Shown one piece after another: positions 20,651 to 28,816 of a DNA stretch of 57,280 nucleotides (position 1 is its first letter; each line of letters opens with the position of its first letter). Both the position numbers and the translations under genes were made by a program. The DNA comes from Candidatus Collinsella stercoripullorum (lineage in GTDB: Bacteria; Actinomycetota; Coriobacteriia; Coriobacteriales; Coriobacteriaceae): NCBI GenBank assembly GCA_019117005.1, contig DXAO01000019.1:1-57280 (forward strand), given 5' to 3'. Below the pieces are notes generated by a model. That model made no database searches, was not told where the DNA came from, and saw nothing but the letters and a program-made list of their open reading frames with translations.

Positions 20651-20904
20651 TCATACTCCGGGAAACATTCGCTGTGCCATGGTCATTTTACTTGCCAACA
20701 GTATAGGATATGGACAACGTAAGACGATTGAAGTCGTAGCCAAACGCTAAAATGAATGGCGCCAGCTTCTCAGCTATGGCATTTGTTGTTCCACACGCCG
20801 ACCTGTTTGCTCCTTTCCCATCCGCCGTCTATGCCCGCAGACAGCAAATCGGCCTTTCGCCTGTTAGATTGACCATTAGGCAAGCCAAACCGAAAGGACA
20901 ACCC

Positions 20905-21084
20905 ATGGCGACCATCGACGTCGACAAGTTGCGTGACTACCTGACCGACTACACCGGCACGGCGGCATTCAGCGGCTTCCCTGCCGCATTGCTCGACACC
21001 ATGGACATCGAGGACGTGGGTGGGTTCGAACTCTGCCAAAAGGCCGAGGACATGGGCATCGATCTACACGATTTCGAAGTCTAA
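20905..21084 (+). CDS. Small acidic hypothetical protein (59 residues)
   Basis: Starts ATG 20905 after a good AAAGGA site. Sequence is acidic and helical: TIDVDKLRDYLTDYTGTAAFSG then PAALLDTMDIEDVG and KAEDMGIDLHDFEV. No known domain recognised. GC and codon use fit the host better than the neighbouring restriction genes, so it probably belongs to the chromosome rather than to the island. It ends 38 nt before the right flanking repeat. Cytoplasmic; function unknown. Confidence 0.7.
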   Translation: MATIDVDKLRDYLTDYTGTAAFSGFPAALLDTMDIEDVGGFELCQKAEDMGIDLHDFEV

Positions 21085-21122
21085 CAACAGCAGGCAAAAC
21101 GGATCGTTGGGGACGCGCCCGC

Positions 21123-21149
21123 GACAAGATGGTGCCAGGTACAAACTTG
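21123..21149 (+). repeat. Right copy of the island-flanking repeat
   Basis: GACAAGATGGTGCCAGGT followed by ACAAACTTG; one difference from 7967-7993 over 27 bases and the same orientation. It lies just downstream of recR's stop. Confidence 0.75.
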
Positions 21150-21181
21150 CCGCGCGGAGCGCAGCCGGGCGCCTATCACCC

Positions 21182-21778
21182 CTACAGCGCGCGGCGCGCC
21201 TCGATCGCGCGGCCCAGTGTGAGCTCGTCGGCGTACTCCAGGTCGCCGCCCACCGGCAGGCCGCTCGCCAGGCGGCTCACGGTCACGCCGAGCGGCTTGA
21301 TGGTCCGCGCCAGATAGCTCGCCGTCGTCTCGCCCTCGATGTTGGGGTTCGTGGCGATGATGACCTCCTCGGTCCCCTCCGAGCCGAGCCGCGCCAACAG
21401 CTCGCGCACGTGCAGCTGCTCCGGGCCGATCTTGTCGATGGGGCTGATGACCCCTCCGAGCACGTGGTACAGGCCGCGATAGCTCCCGGTCCGCTCGATC
21501 GCCGTGACGTCGCGCGGCTCGGAGACCACGCAGATGCGCGCCGTGTCGCGCGTCGGATCCCGGCAGATGGCGCACTCGTCCTCGGTCGCGTAGTTGAAGC
21601 ACCGGCTGCAGAAGTGCACCTGCTCCTTGACCGACAGGATGGCGTCGGCCAGGCGGCGCGCCTCCTCGATATCGGATTCCAGCAGATAGTACGCGATGCG
21701 CTGCGCCGACTTGGGCCCGATGCCCGGAAGCCGGCCCAGCTCGTCGAGGAGGATCTGCAAACTGCGGTCTGCGCTCAT
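21182..21778 (-). CDS. recR: Recombination mediator protein RecR
   Basis: 198 residues, exact family size. Works with RecF/RecO to load RecA on single-stranded gaps. N-terminal helix-hairpin-helix [20 protein letters not shown] (about 12-32), four-cysteine zinc finger C-x2-C...C-x2-C (FCSRC and CAICRD near 56-73), Toprim domain with ICVVSEPRD and [12 protein letters not shown], and the closing [18 protein letters not shown]. Start ATG 21778 with AGGTGAG just upstream; an upstream in-frame ATG would add residues absent from the family. It follows ebfC by about 100 nt, the common dnaX-ebfC-recR order. Confidence 0.96.
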   Translation of the reverse strand: MSADRSLQILLDELGRLPGIGPKSAQRIAYYLLESDIEEARRLADAILSVKEQVHFCSRCFNYATEDECAICRDPTRDTARICVVSEPRDVTAIERTGSYRGLYHVLGGVISPIDKIGPEQLHVRELLARLGSEGTEEVIIATNPNIEGETTASYLARTIKPLGVTVSRLASGLPVGGDLEYADELTLGRAIEARRAL

Positions 21779-21880
21779 GCTCTCACCTGGATGGTCTGCC
21801 TCGGAAACGAATGAGGGCCGCATCGCGCCGGGGACGTGCCCCGCGACGATGCGGCCGCGACGACGGTCGTGGACGGCGCG

Positions 21881-22201
21881 CTAGAACGGCATCCCCGGGA
21901 TGTTGAGCCCGCCGGTGATGGCGCCCATCTGCTTGTTCGCGATCTCGGTGATCTGGCGGATGCCCTCGTTGACCGCGGCGACGATCATGTCCTGCAGCAT
22001 CTCGACGTCCTCGGGGTCGACCGCGTCGGGATCGATGGTGATGCTCTCGAGCTGCATGCCGCCGTTCACGGTGACCTTCACCATGCCGCCGCCCGCGCTC
22101 GCCTCGACGGTGGTCTGGGCGAGGTTGTCCTGCGCGACGGCGAGCTGCTCCTGCATCTTGCGCGCCTGCTTCATCATCTGCTGCATGTTCATGCCGGCCA
22201 T
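21881..22201 (-). CDS. ebfC: Nucleoid-associated protein EbfC/YbaB
   Basis: 106 residues. Small dimeric DNA-binding protein of the YbaB/EbfC family. Typical features: MNMQQMMKQARKMQEQL helix at the start, VKVTVNGGMQLESITIDPD in the middle and VNEGIRQITEIANKQMG near the end. ATG 22201 is chosen because GGGAGAA lies right before it; upstream Met codons give unlikely extensions. Between dnaX and recR, as in many bacteria. Confidence 0.94.
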   Translation of the reverse strand: MAGMNMQQMMKQARKMQEQLAVAQDNLAQTTVEASAGGGMVKVTVNGGMQLESITIDPDAVDPEDVEMLQDMIVAAVNEGIRQITEIANKQMGAITGGLNIPGMPF

Positions 22202-22524
22202 GGCTTCTCCCATCGGTTGCCGTGCCGCCGCGGCGGCCTGTGATCGTTCCCCGGCATGGTACCATGCCGCGCCCGGCGGACGGGCCGGCGGGGCGCGACG
22301 ACACCGCACCCCCGGATACGGTCCGGCCGCGGGCCGGGGCGGGACCGCGGGGGCGGGGCGGGGCCGCGTTCGCCGGGGCGGCGCCGCGGGCCAGATCGCA
22401 TCGACGGCCTCGGGACGAACGCGGCGGCGAGCGCGAGGGTGCCCGCCGCCGGAGCGGGCCCGCGGGAACGGGGCCGCGTTCGCCGGGGCGGGGCAGCGAA
22501 CCGGGCAGCGCCGCCCCGCGTCCC
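22202..22524. other. Very GC-rich gap between dnaX and ebfC
   Basis: No gene. It contains a perfect 18-bp palindrome (22252-22269) about 50 nt upstream of ebfC, and a 22-bp direct repeat (22360-22381 and 22470-22491, GGGGCCGCGTTCGCCGGGGC plus GG). The unusual GC richness may itself serve as terminator of dnaX. Confidence 0.5.
22252..22269. promoter_or_regulatory. Perfect 18-bp palindrome upstream of ebfC
   Basis: CGGCATGGTACCATGCCG, fully symmetrical and without a loop, which fits a dimeric protein-binding site better than a terminator. It is positioned where an operator of ebfC-recR would be. Confidence 0.45.
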
Positions 22525-25518
22525 CTACTCGCTCCGGAAGACGACCCCTGCGCCGAAGACGCTGTTGAGCAGGTCCTTCGCCTCCTGCTCGGTCTGCGGG
22601 ACCTGCGTCTCCTCGGCATCGGACGCGCGCGTCGCGCCCGCCCAGGGCACCGCGCCCGGAGCGCCCGCCGAAGGGGCCTGACGGGACGGCGCCGCAGGGG
22701 ACGCGGGGGCGGGGACCGCGGGGCCGGCAGACGGGACGGGGACCGCGGGGGCCGCCCCGGTCGCCGGCGCGGGGGTGCCGCCGGGGGCGGGCCGCGCGGG
22801 CGCCGGCGCCGCGAACGCGTCGGCACCTGGGATGTCGAAGGGCGGGATCTCCTCGTCCTCGTACGAGGCGATCATCGCGTCGTCATAGGGGACCTGCTCG
22901 TCCTCCCACGCGCGCCGGTCGGCGTCGATGTCGCGCTCCGGGACGACGGTGGGGCCGCTCGTCTGATCGACGGCCGCCGCGGACCCCGGACCCGCGGACG
23001 ACGGCGCACTCTCGGCCGGACCCGCCTGGGCGGGCACGCCGGCCGGGCGCGGGGCTGCGGGCACGCCGGCCGGGCGCGGGGTTCCCGGGGCGGACGGGGT
23101 CGCCGGCCCGGGCGCAGGCTCCGCGGATCCCCCCGACGGGGCACCGGCGGCACGGACCGACGGTACACCGGCAGCAGCCTGGACCGACGAAGAGCCGGCG
23201 GACGGGGCGGAACCGTCGGGCGCGGGAGCGCCTTCGGGGGATGCGGCGACGGGCGAGGATGCGCCCTGCGGCCCGCCTTGCACGGGCGAGGAGGCGGGCG
23301 ACATACCTGCCGCCGCATCGGCGCCGTCGCGGGATGCGGAAGGACCGGCCGCGCGGACCGGCGCAGCGCCCTGCGAAGGCGAACCGGGGGCGGACGGGGC
23401 GGATGCCTGGGCCCCCTCCCCGTCCATCACGTAGTCGACGACACGCGGACCGAACACCGCCTCGACGATGGGTGCGATCAGCTCGTGGGAGTCAGGGCGC
23501 CCGAGCATCTTGACCGCGAAGCCCGATCCCTTGGGGAACCCGATGACGAGGCGCTCCCCGTCATCGGAGCGCGCACGCGACGACTGGAGCAGAGCGCCGC
23601 GCGAAGCCTGGGCGGCGGTGACGCGCTTGACAACGTCGGCCCAGCGACGCTGCAGCTCCCCGGGGTCGCCGGCAGATCGCGGGGACGCGGGGGAAGGCTC
23701 CCCCGCGGCGGCGCCAGGAGCCGGTGCAGCCGCATCCGGGGCGGACGCACCGGTCACCGACGGCGCCGGGGCCCGCATGCCGGACGAAGCAGGCGCGGGG
23801 GCCGCCTCCGGGGTACCCGCAGCCGAAGCGGGGGCGGAGACGGAGCGAGCGCCCAGCGGGGAACGCGCCCCTCCCATGGGGGCCGCTTCCCCCGCGGCGC
23901 CCTGCGGCGACGGGCGGGCGGGAGCCGGCGTCGACGAGGCAGCGCGCCCCTCCGACGAGGTCGGCTCGGAGGCACCGGAAGCAGCCGGCGCGGGGGCCGG
24001 GGACGATGCGGAGGCAGCGGGCGATGCGGGCGCCCCGCCCATAGCCGACGCGGGGGCCGGGGCGTTCGAGGCGGAAGGCGCCGTGACCGGCGCGGGGGCC
24101 GCCGTGCGCGCCGCGGGCGCGTTCCAGGGAAGGTCCTCGGCGGGCTCCGAAGCCTTCGGCGCGGCGCCGGCGGATGCGGGGCCGGCAGATGCCTTCGGGG
24201 ACGTCTTCCCCGTGACGGGGGCGGCGGCACCCGCGGGGGCGCGCCCCGCGGACGGCGCGGCAGACGCGGCGCCCCGTCCCGCGACGCGCCCCGCGCCCGT
24301 CAGCGCGGCGACCCCCGCGGCGTCGAGCGGCGCACTCGGCACACCGGCCGCGAGCTGCGCCTCGATGCGGTCCAGGCGCTCCGCGAGCGCCTCGAGCGTC
24401 AGATCGGACTCCGGTCGGGCGAGCCTGGTGCACGCGATCTCGAGCACGAGCCGTGCATCGGCCGCGGTGCGCATCTCGATCGCGGCGTTGTCGAGGACCG
24501 TCAGCACGCGGGCCAGACGGTCCGCGCCCTCGAAGGCGGCCGCCTCGTCAGCAAGGGCCGCCACCTCGTCGGGCGTGCCGTCGAACAGCTCGCCCTGGGT
24601 GCCCGCCACGCGGGCGGTGTAGACGTCGCGCACGTGCGCCACGAGGTCGCGCGTGAACTCCATGAGGTCGTTGCCCTCGTCCACCTGCCGGCGCACCATG
24701 CCGAACAGCGCCACCACGTCGCGCGCGGCGATGGCCCGGGCGAACTCCCCGAGCACCGTGGACGAGACCTCGCCCAGCAGCGCCCGCGCGTCCGCGACGC
24801 GCACCGTCCCGTCGCCGAACACCGAGAGCTGCTCGAGGGTCGAGAGCGCGTCGCGCATGCCGCCGCGCGCATGGCGGGCGACGATCTCGAGCGCCTCGTC
24901 ATCCGCCTCGAACCCCTCCTGCCCGCAGATGTAGCGCAGGCGGCCGACGATGTCCTCGTTGGAGATGCGGTGGAAGTCGAAGCGCTGGCAGCGCGACAGG
25001 ATGGTCTCGGGGATCTTCTGGGGGTCGGTCGTGCACAGCACGAACACGACGTGCGACGGCGGCTCCTCCAGCGTCTTGAGCAGCGCGTTGAACGCCGCCG
25101 TGGTGAGCATGTGGACCTCGTCGATGATGTAGACCTTGTAGGCCCCGCGCACCGGGGCGAAGCTCACCGAGCTGATGATCTCCTCGCGGACGTTGTCGAC
25201 GCCCGTGCGCGACGCCGCGTCGAGCTCGTAGACGTCCGGATGCGTCCCCTCAGCGATGGCCTCGCACTCCGGGCAGCTGCCGTCGGGCATGCAGCCGCTC
25301 GCGCCCTCGGCTCGCGCGGCCTCGGCGTGCTCGCACAGCAGCGCCTTGGCGAGGATGCGCGCCATGGTGGTCTTTCCCGTGCCGCGCGGGCCGCAGAACA
25401 GGTAGGCGTGCGACAGGCGCCCCTCGGTGACGGCGTGCCTGAGCGTGGACACGATATGCTGCTGGCCGACCACGCTCTCGAAGGTGAGCGGGCGGTATGT
25501 TCTGTACAGCGACTCCAT
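22525..25518 (-). CDS. dnaX: DNA polymerase III subunit gamma/tau
   Basis: 997 residues; clamp-loader ATPase of the replicase. N-terminal AAA+ part is canonical: YRTYRPLTFESVVGQ, Walker A FCGPRGTGKTT near 45, zinc-binding cysteines around 70-85, Walker B YIIDEVHMLT, SRC box ETILSRCQRFDF. Domain III continues to about residue 400. From about 410 to 640 and again 740-950 the protein is Ala/Pro/Ser-rich low complexity, interrupted by a folded tau-like segment around 650-720 (RRWADVVKRVTAAQ, LVIGFPKGSGFAVKMLG). Such a long linker makes it larger than usual. Start ATG 25518 with AAAGAGG; the two upstream in-frame starts lack support. A short normal C-terminus follows. Confidence 0.95.
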   Translation of the reverse strand: MESLYRTYRPLTFESVVGQQHIVSTLRHAVTEGRLSHAYLFCGPRGTGKTTMARILAKALLCEHAEAARAEGASGCMPDGSCPECEAIAEGTHPDVYELDAASRTGVDNVREEIISSVSFAPVRGAYKVYIIDEVHMLTTAAFNALLKTLEEPPSHVVFVLCTTDPQKIPETILSRCQRFDFHRISNEDIVGRLRYICGQEGFEADDEALEIVARHARGGMRDALSTLEQLSVFGDGTVRVADARALLGEVSSTVLGEFARAIAARDVVALFGMVRRQVDEGNDLMEFTRDLVAHVRDVYTARVAGTQGELFDGTPDEVAALADEAAAFEGADRLARVLTVLDNAAIEMRTAADARLVLEIACTRLARPESDLTLEALAERLDRIEAQLAAGVPSAPLDAAGVAALTGAGRVAGRGAASAAPSAGRAPAGAAAPVTGKTSPKASAGPASAGAAPKASEPAEDLPWNAPAARTAAPAPVTAPSASNAPAPASAMGGAPASPAASASSPAPAPAASGASEPTSSEGRAASSTPAPARPSPQGAAGEAAPMGGARSPLGARSVSAPASAAGTPEAAPAPASSGMRAPAPSVTGASAPDAAAPAPGAAAGEPSPASPRSAGDPGELQRRWADVVKRVTAAQASRGALLQSSRARSDDGERLVIGFPKGSGFAVKMLGRPDSHELIAPIVEAVFGPRVVDYVMDGEGAQASAPSAPGSPSQGAAPVRAAGPSASRDGADAAAGMSPASSPVQGGPQGASSPVAASPEGAPAPDGSAPSAGSSSVQAAAGVPSVRAAGAPSGGSAEPAPGPATPSAPGTPRPAGVPAAPRPAGVPAQAGPAESAPSSAGPGSAAAVDQTSGPTVVPERDIDADRRAWEDEQVPYDDAMIASYEDEEIPPFDIPGADAFAAPAPARPAPGGTPAPATGAAPAVPVPSAGPAVPAPASPAAPSRQAPSAGAPGAVPWAGATRASDAEETQVPQTEQEAKDLLNSVFGAGVVFRSE

Positions 25519-25798
25519 GGGGCCTCTTTCCTCCGCGAGACTCGGTCCAACCAATCATACCCTCTGACGCGGACCCGGGACGCCGGTGCCGGGCGGGCAG
25601 CGGGACGGGAACGCCGCGGACCCCGGGCGCGAGCGCCGGGCGGGCAGCGGGACGCCGCGTTCCGGAGGGCGACGGTCGGCGGCGGGACGGGGCGGCAGGC
25701 GCCCGCGACGCGCCGACACCGGTCCCGGGCGCCGAATGTGCGGGGCGACACGCCGCGCGGCGGGGCAGCGCGACCCGATCCGCCGCGGGCCGACGGCG

Positions 25799-25993
25799 CT
25801 ACAGGCCGTGCCCGGCCAGGCGGCGGTCGATCTCCTTCAACGTCAGGCGCGCGGCGAACAGCTGGCGGTACGTCGCCGTCTTCACCTTCCCCGCCGCCCG
25901 CAGCTCGCCCATCCGCTCGTCGGTCCGCGCGAGCTCCGCGCGCGCCTCCGCGGCGAAGGCGTCGTACGCGGCAAGGCGCTCCGTATCGTCCAT
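25799..25993 (-). CDS. Small charged helical hypothetical protein (64 residues)
   Basis: Starts ATG 25991-25993 after GAGAGGAG/GCGGAG, a convincing ribosome site. Sequence is one long amphipathic helix pattern: ERLAAYDAFAAEARAELART, then RMGELRAAGKVKTATYRQLF and LTLKEIDRRLAGHGL. It resembles small alpha-helical coiled-coil proteins; no family recognised. Upstream of dnaX on the same strand, 280 nt away, so it may form its own transcript. Confidence 0.65.
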   Translation of the reverse strand: MDDTERLAAYDAFAAEARAELARTDERMGELRAAGKVKTATYRQLFAARLTLKEIDRRLAGHGL

Positions 25994-26206
25994 GGCTCCG
26001 CGCTCCTCTCATGTGCCGGCGCCCCTCCGTTGCGGGGCGCCCTTCGGGAACGTCCATCATACCCGCGAACCCCTCCGCGCGGACGGGCGCCCGGAACCGC
26101 GCCGCGGGGCAGACGCGCGGGTTCCGCGGCATCGCCATGCGGGCGCACGCGAGCGGCGGGGCCCGGGCCGCAGACGCCCAGGCCACGGCCCGCCTCACAC
26201 GCGCGT

Positions 26207-26511
26207 GAGACAAAGGTGTGCATGGACGCCTTTGTCTCGCATAGAGCGCGTCCAGATGAAACAATCGCGTGCGTGCACGCCATTGTCTCGCCCGAGGAAT
26301 ACCGAAAGAAAACCCAAGAAAAGCCTGGCGAAACAATCGCGTGCATGGACGCCATCATCTCGCTTAAAAGGGGCCTAGGTGAAACAATCGCGTCCATGCA
26401 CGCCTTTGTATCGCCAAGAGACGCGGATGAAACAAAGGTGTGCGTGCACGCCATTGTTTCAGTTGGAAGCGGGCTCAGTGAAACAAAGGCGTCCGTGCAC
26501 GCTTTTGTTTC
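26207..26511. repeat. Array of six 32-bp imperfect palindromes
   Basis: Units at 26207-26238, 26258-26289, 26330-26361, 26381-26412, 26429-26460 and 26480-26511. General pattern: GARACAAWSGYGT, six central bases, then ACGCYWTTGTYTC (the two arms are inverted). Spacers are 19, 40, 19, 16 and 19 bp with no similarity among them, so start-to-start distances are 51, 72, 51, 48 and 51, all multiples of three. Units differ from each other at 3-8 positions, and some changes are paired across the stem (GAG/CTC in unit 1, GAA/TTC in units 5 and 6). Because of the symmetry both strands translate to similar peptides of the type ETxACxHAFVS. No cas genes are near. Function unknown. Confidence 0.85.
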
Positions 26512-26512
26512 A

Positions 26513-26785
26513 CCGCCGCCGCGGCGGCAAGACCGCCGTCGCAACCGCCGCGGTCGCTGCAACCGCCGCCGTGGCCGACGCCGCATCGCTTCCGCCGTTG
26601 CAACCGCACCGCCGCCGCATCGCCGCGGCCGTCGCAACCGCCGCGGCCGCTGCAACTGCACCTCCGCCACCGCCGCCGCGGCGGCAAGACCGCTGTCGCA
26701 ACCGCCACCACATCACCGCTGTCGCCGCCGTCGCCGCCACATCGCCGCAACCGCCGTCGCAACCGCCGCCGCCCCGAGGACCCGG
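26513..26785. repeat. Degenerate GC-rich minisatellite
   Basis: About 270 bp made of variants of CGCAACCGCCGC and CCGCCGCGGCGG. A longer unit, beginning CCGCCGCGGCGGCAAGACCG, is present twice (about 26518 and 26681), and GTCGCAACCGCCGCGG recurs with small changes. It abuts the palindrome array. Confidence 0.7.
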
Positions 26786-26908
26786 CGCCGCGGGGCAGAC
26801 GTGTGGGCTCCGCGGCGTCTCGCCCCGGATGCGGGGTCGGACCGGCCCGCGTGGTAGAATACTCGCCAGGCATACACGAAAACGCACCTCAACCGCACAA
26901 GGAACTCC

Positions 26909-28816
26909 ATGCCGCTCTTTCCATCACAGCAGCGCACGCGGGTCATGGACCCGCGCGAACGCATAGCGGGCGACCGCCCCGCCAAAGGGGCCTCGACCTC
27001 GGCCCCTGCCGCGGCCGCCCCGGCACCCGGGGCCACGGCGACGAGCCTGCTGCGCCGCTACCGCCCGCTCCAGACGCGCGCGGCCGGCGGCTTCGGCAGC
27101 GTGGAGATCTGCCTGGACTCCCGCCTGCAGCGCCGCGTCGCCATCAAGCGCATGCCCCTCGCGTCGCCCGACGCCTTCGCGCCCGCCGAGACCGTCGCGC
27201 AGGCGCTCACCGAGGCGCGCACCGCCAGCCTGCTGCAGCACCCGCACATCGTCTCGGTCATCGACTTCAGCTACGACGCCGCATACGCCTACCTCGTCAT
27301 GGAGTACGTCGACGGCATGAGCCTGGAGGAGTTCCTCGCCGCGGTCGACGGCCACTCGCTCACCTACGACGAGGCCGCCGCCGTGGCCGACGCCCTCGTC
27401 CAGGCGCTGTCCTTCGCGCACGAGAACGGCGTCCTGCACCTGGACATCAAGCCCGCCAACGTCCTCATCGACCGCAACGGGCACGTCAAGCTCACCGACT
27501 TCGGCATGGCCTCCCTCGCGAGCGCCGCGGGGTTCGGCGGGGCGCGCGGGGGCACCATCGGCTACATGGCGCCCGAGCAGCTGCGCGGCGAGACCGTGGA
27601 CGAGCGGGCCGACGTCTTCTCGCTCGCCGCGGTCCTCTACGAGTCCCTGTGCGCCACAGCCCCGTTCAGGGCGGCGACCCCCGCGGACTCCGAGAAGCGC
27701 ATCGAGCGGGGCGTGGTGTTCCCCAGCGACCTCTTACCGGGCATCCCGCAGACCGCCGAGGAGGCCCTCCTGTCCGCCCTCTCCCCCCTCCCCGAGGCCC
27801 GCATGGCGAGCGTCCCCGCCTTCGGCGACCGCTTCCTCTCCGGGCTGGGGGACGTGCGCGAGGGCCGCAAGAGCCTGGCGCGCCTCATCGCACGGCTCAC
27901 CTCGGACGACGCCGACGCCGAGGAGGACGAGCCCGCGGAGCGCGCCGCGCGCGTCTGGGAGCTCGACCCGCAGAAGGGCTACCTCGGGAGCCGCACCGAC
28001 CGGGCGCGCCCGCTGCTGCACGGGGCCGTGACGGCGGTCTCGGTGGGATGGGCCTGCTGGGCGCTGCTCGGGTCCGGGGGCGTGACGGAGCCCGCGGGCC
28101 GGCTCGTCGTGGCGCTCGCGGTGGGCGCCGCCTCGTTCGCGGCCCCGCAGATCGGGTCCGCGCTGCTGTACTGCGGCCTCGCGGCGACCGCCCTCATGCG
28201 CACGCCGCTCGTTCCCGTCCTGCCGGTCGTCGCCGCGCTCGCGGCGCTCGCCTGCGGATGGTGGCTCGTATGGGGCCGCACCGACTCCGGGGCCTCCGCG
28301 TCCCTGGCGCTCGCCTGCACGCTCGTCGGCGCCACGGGCGACGCGGTGCTCGCCGCCTCGGTCGCCGCGGCCGCGGCGGGCTGCATGGCCTGGGGGACCG
28401 GCTCCGCCGTCTCCGCGGGGCTCGGCGCCCTCACCGGCAGGCTCGTCTCCGCCGCCGTCGCGGCGGGCGGCAGGCTCGACGTCGGGCTGGCGGCGTCCGC
28501 GCTGGCCGACCCCTCCCTCTGGGTCGCCGCCGCGGGCTCCGCGCTGGCGTCCGCGGGCCTGTCCGCCGCACTCGCCTGGGCCTGGAACCGCTGCCTCGAC
28601 GGGCGCGGCACGGGCGCCTACCTGCTCGCCTACCTCGTCCCGCTCGCCTGCGGCATCGCCGTGGCCTGTCTTGCACACCCTATGGAAATTGCCAGCTCGA
28701 CGCCCCTGCAGGCCGCTATGGTGGCGGGCGCGGGCGCGGCATCCTCTATAATCGCTTGCATCTATGTCTATCTGTTCGGCTACCGCAAAGAACGACCGGA
28801 GAGTGATTGTTCGTGA
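26909..28816 (+). CDS. Membrane Ser/Thr protein kinase (PknA-like position)
   Basis: 635 residues. Eukaryotic-type kinase domain about 48-290: glycine loop AGGFGSVEI, VAIKRM lysine, catalytic LHLDIKPANVL (HLD replaces the usual HRD), DFGMA, and GYMAPEQL. After a short acidic linker (DDADAEEDEP) the C-terminal 260 residues are Ala/Gly/Val-rich with about eight hydrophobic segments, so the kinase is tethered to a polytopic membrane domain rather than to the single helix and PASTA repeats seen in PknB. Start ATG 26909 after AAGGA. Its stop overlaps the fhaA start (GTGA, 28813-28816), so it heads an operon with fhaA, fhaB, the phosphatase and the SEDS-PBP gene. Likely phosphorylates cell-wall or division proteins; target unknown. 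The His-Leu-Asp variant keeps the catalytic Asp. Confidence 0.88.
   Translation: MPLFPSQQRTRVMDPRERIAGDRPAKGASTSAPAAAAPAPGATATSLLRRYRPLQTRAAGGFGSVEICLDSRLQRRVAIKRMPLASPDAFAPAETVAQALTEARTASLLQHPHIVSVIDFSYDAAYAYLVMEYVDGMSLEEFLAAVDGHSLTYDEAAAVADALVQALSFAHENGVLHLDIKPANVLIDRNGHVKLTDFGMASLASAAGFGGARGGTIGYMAPEQLRGETVDERADVFSLAAVLYESLCATAPFRAATPADSEKRIERGVVFPSDLLPGIPQTAEEALLSALSPLPEARMASVPAFGDRFLSGLGDVREGRKSLARLIARLTSDDADAEEDEPAERAARVWELDPQKGYLGSRTDRARPLLHGAVTAVSVGWACWALLGSGGVTEPAGRLVVALAVGAASFAAPQIGSALLYCGLAATALMRTPLVPVLPVVAALAALACGWWLVWGRTDSGASASLALACTLVGATGDAVLAASVAAAAAGCMAWGTGSAVSAGLGALTGRLVSAAVAAGGRLDVGLAASALADPSLWVAAAGSALASAGLSAALAWAWNRCLDGRGTGAYLLAYLVPLACGIAVACLAHPMEIASSTPLQAAMVAGAGAASSIIACIYVYLFGYRKERPESDCS

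Larger units (their letters stand above)
20541..20904. other. Divergent regulatory region of the restriction operon and a small gene
   Basis: No gene. Minus strand, toward the helicase: a TATACT box around 20700, the inverted repeat at 20635-20650 and a ten-G run (20615-20624) in the leader. Plus strand: TTGACC near 20869 upstream of the small gene at 20905. The 20650-20760 part is AT-rich. Confidence 0.45.
25994..26908. other. 915-base repeat-rich intergenic region
   Basis: Between two divergently oriented genes. It holds six 32-bp palindromic repeats (26207-26511), a GC-rich minisatellite (26513-26785), and near 26853 a TAGAAT box that may serve the kinase operon. Long open frames on both strands run through the repeats but are by-products of the repeat structure. 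Confidence 0.6.

Noticed and set aside
22222..26208. 1,328-codon open frame opposite dnaX
   Set aside because: Arg/Gly-rich translation typical of the antisense of GC-rich DNA; dnaX on the other strand is certain.
26207..26511. CRISPR array
   Set aside because: Spacers are only 16-40 bp and irregular, repeats are palindromic and diverged, and no cas gene is present.
26219..26520. Repeat proteins ETxACxHAFVS on both strands
   Set aside because: Both strands give near-identical peptides because the DNA is palindromic; no ribosome sites or promoter support translation.
28807..28812. TTG 28807 as fhaA start
   Set aside because: Only three bases from the ribosome site; GTG 28813 gives the family N-terminus and the typical GTGA overlap.
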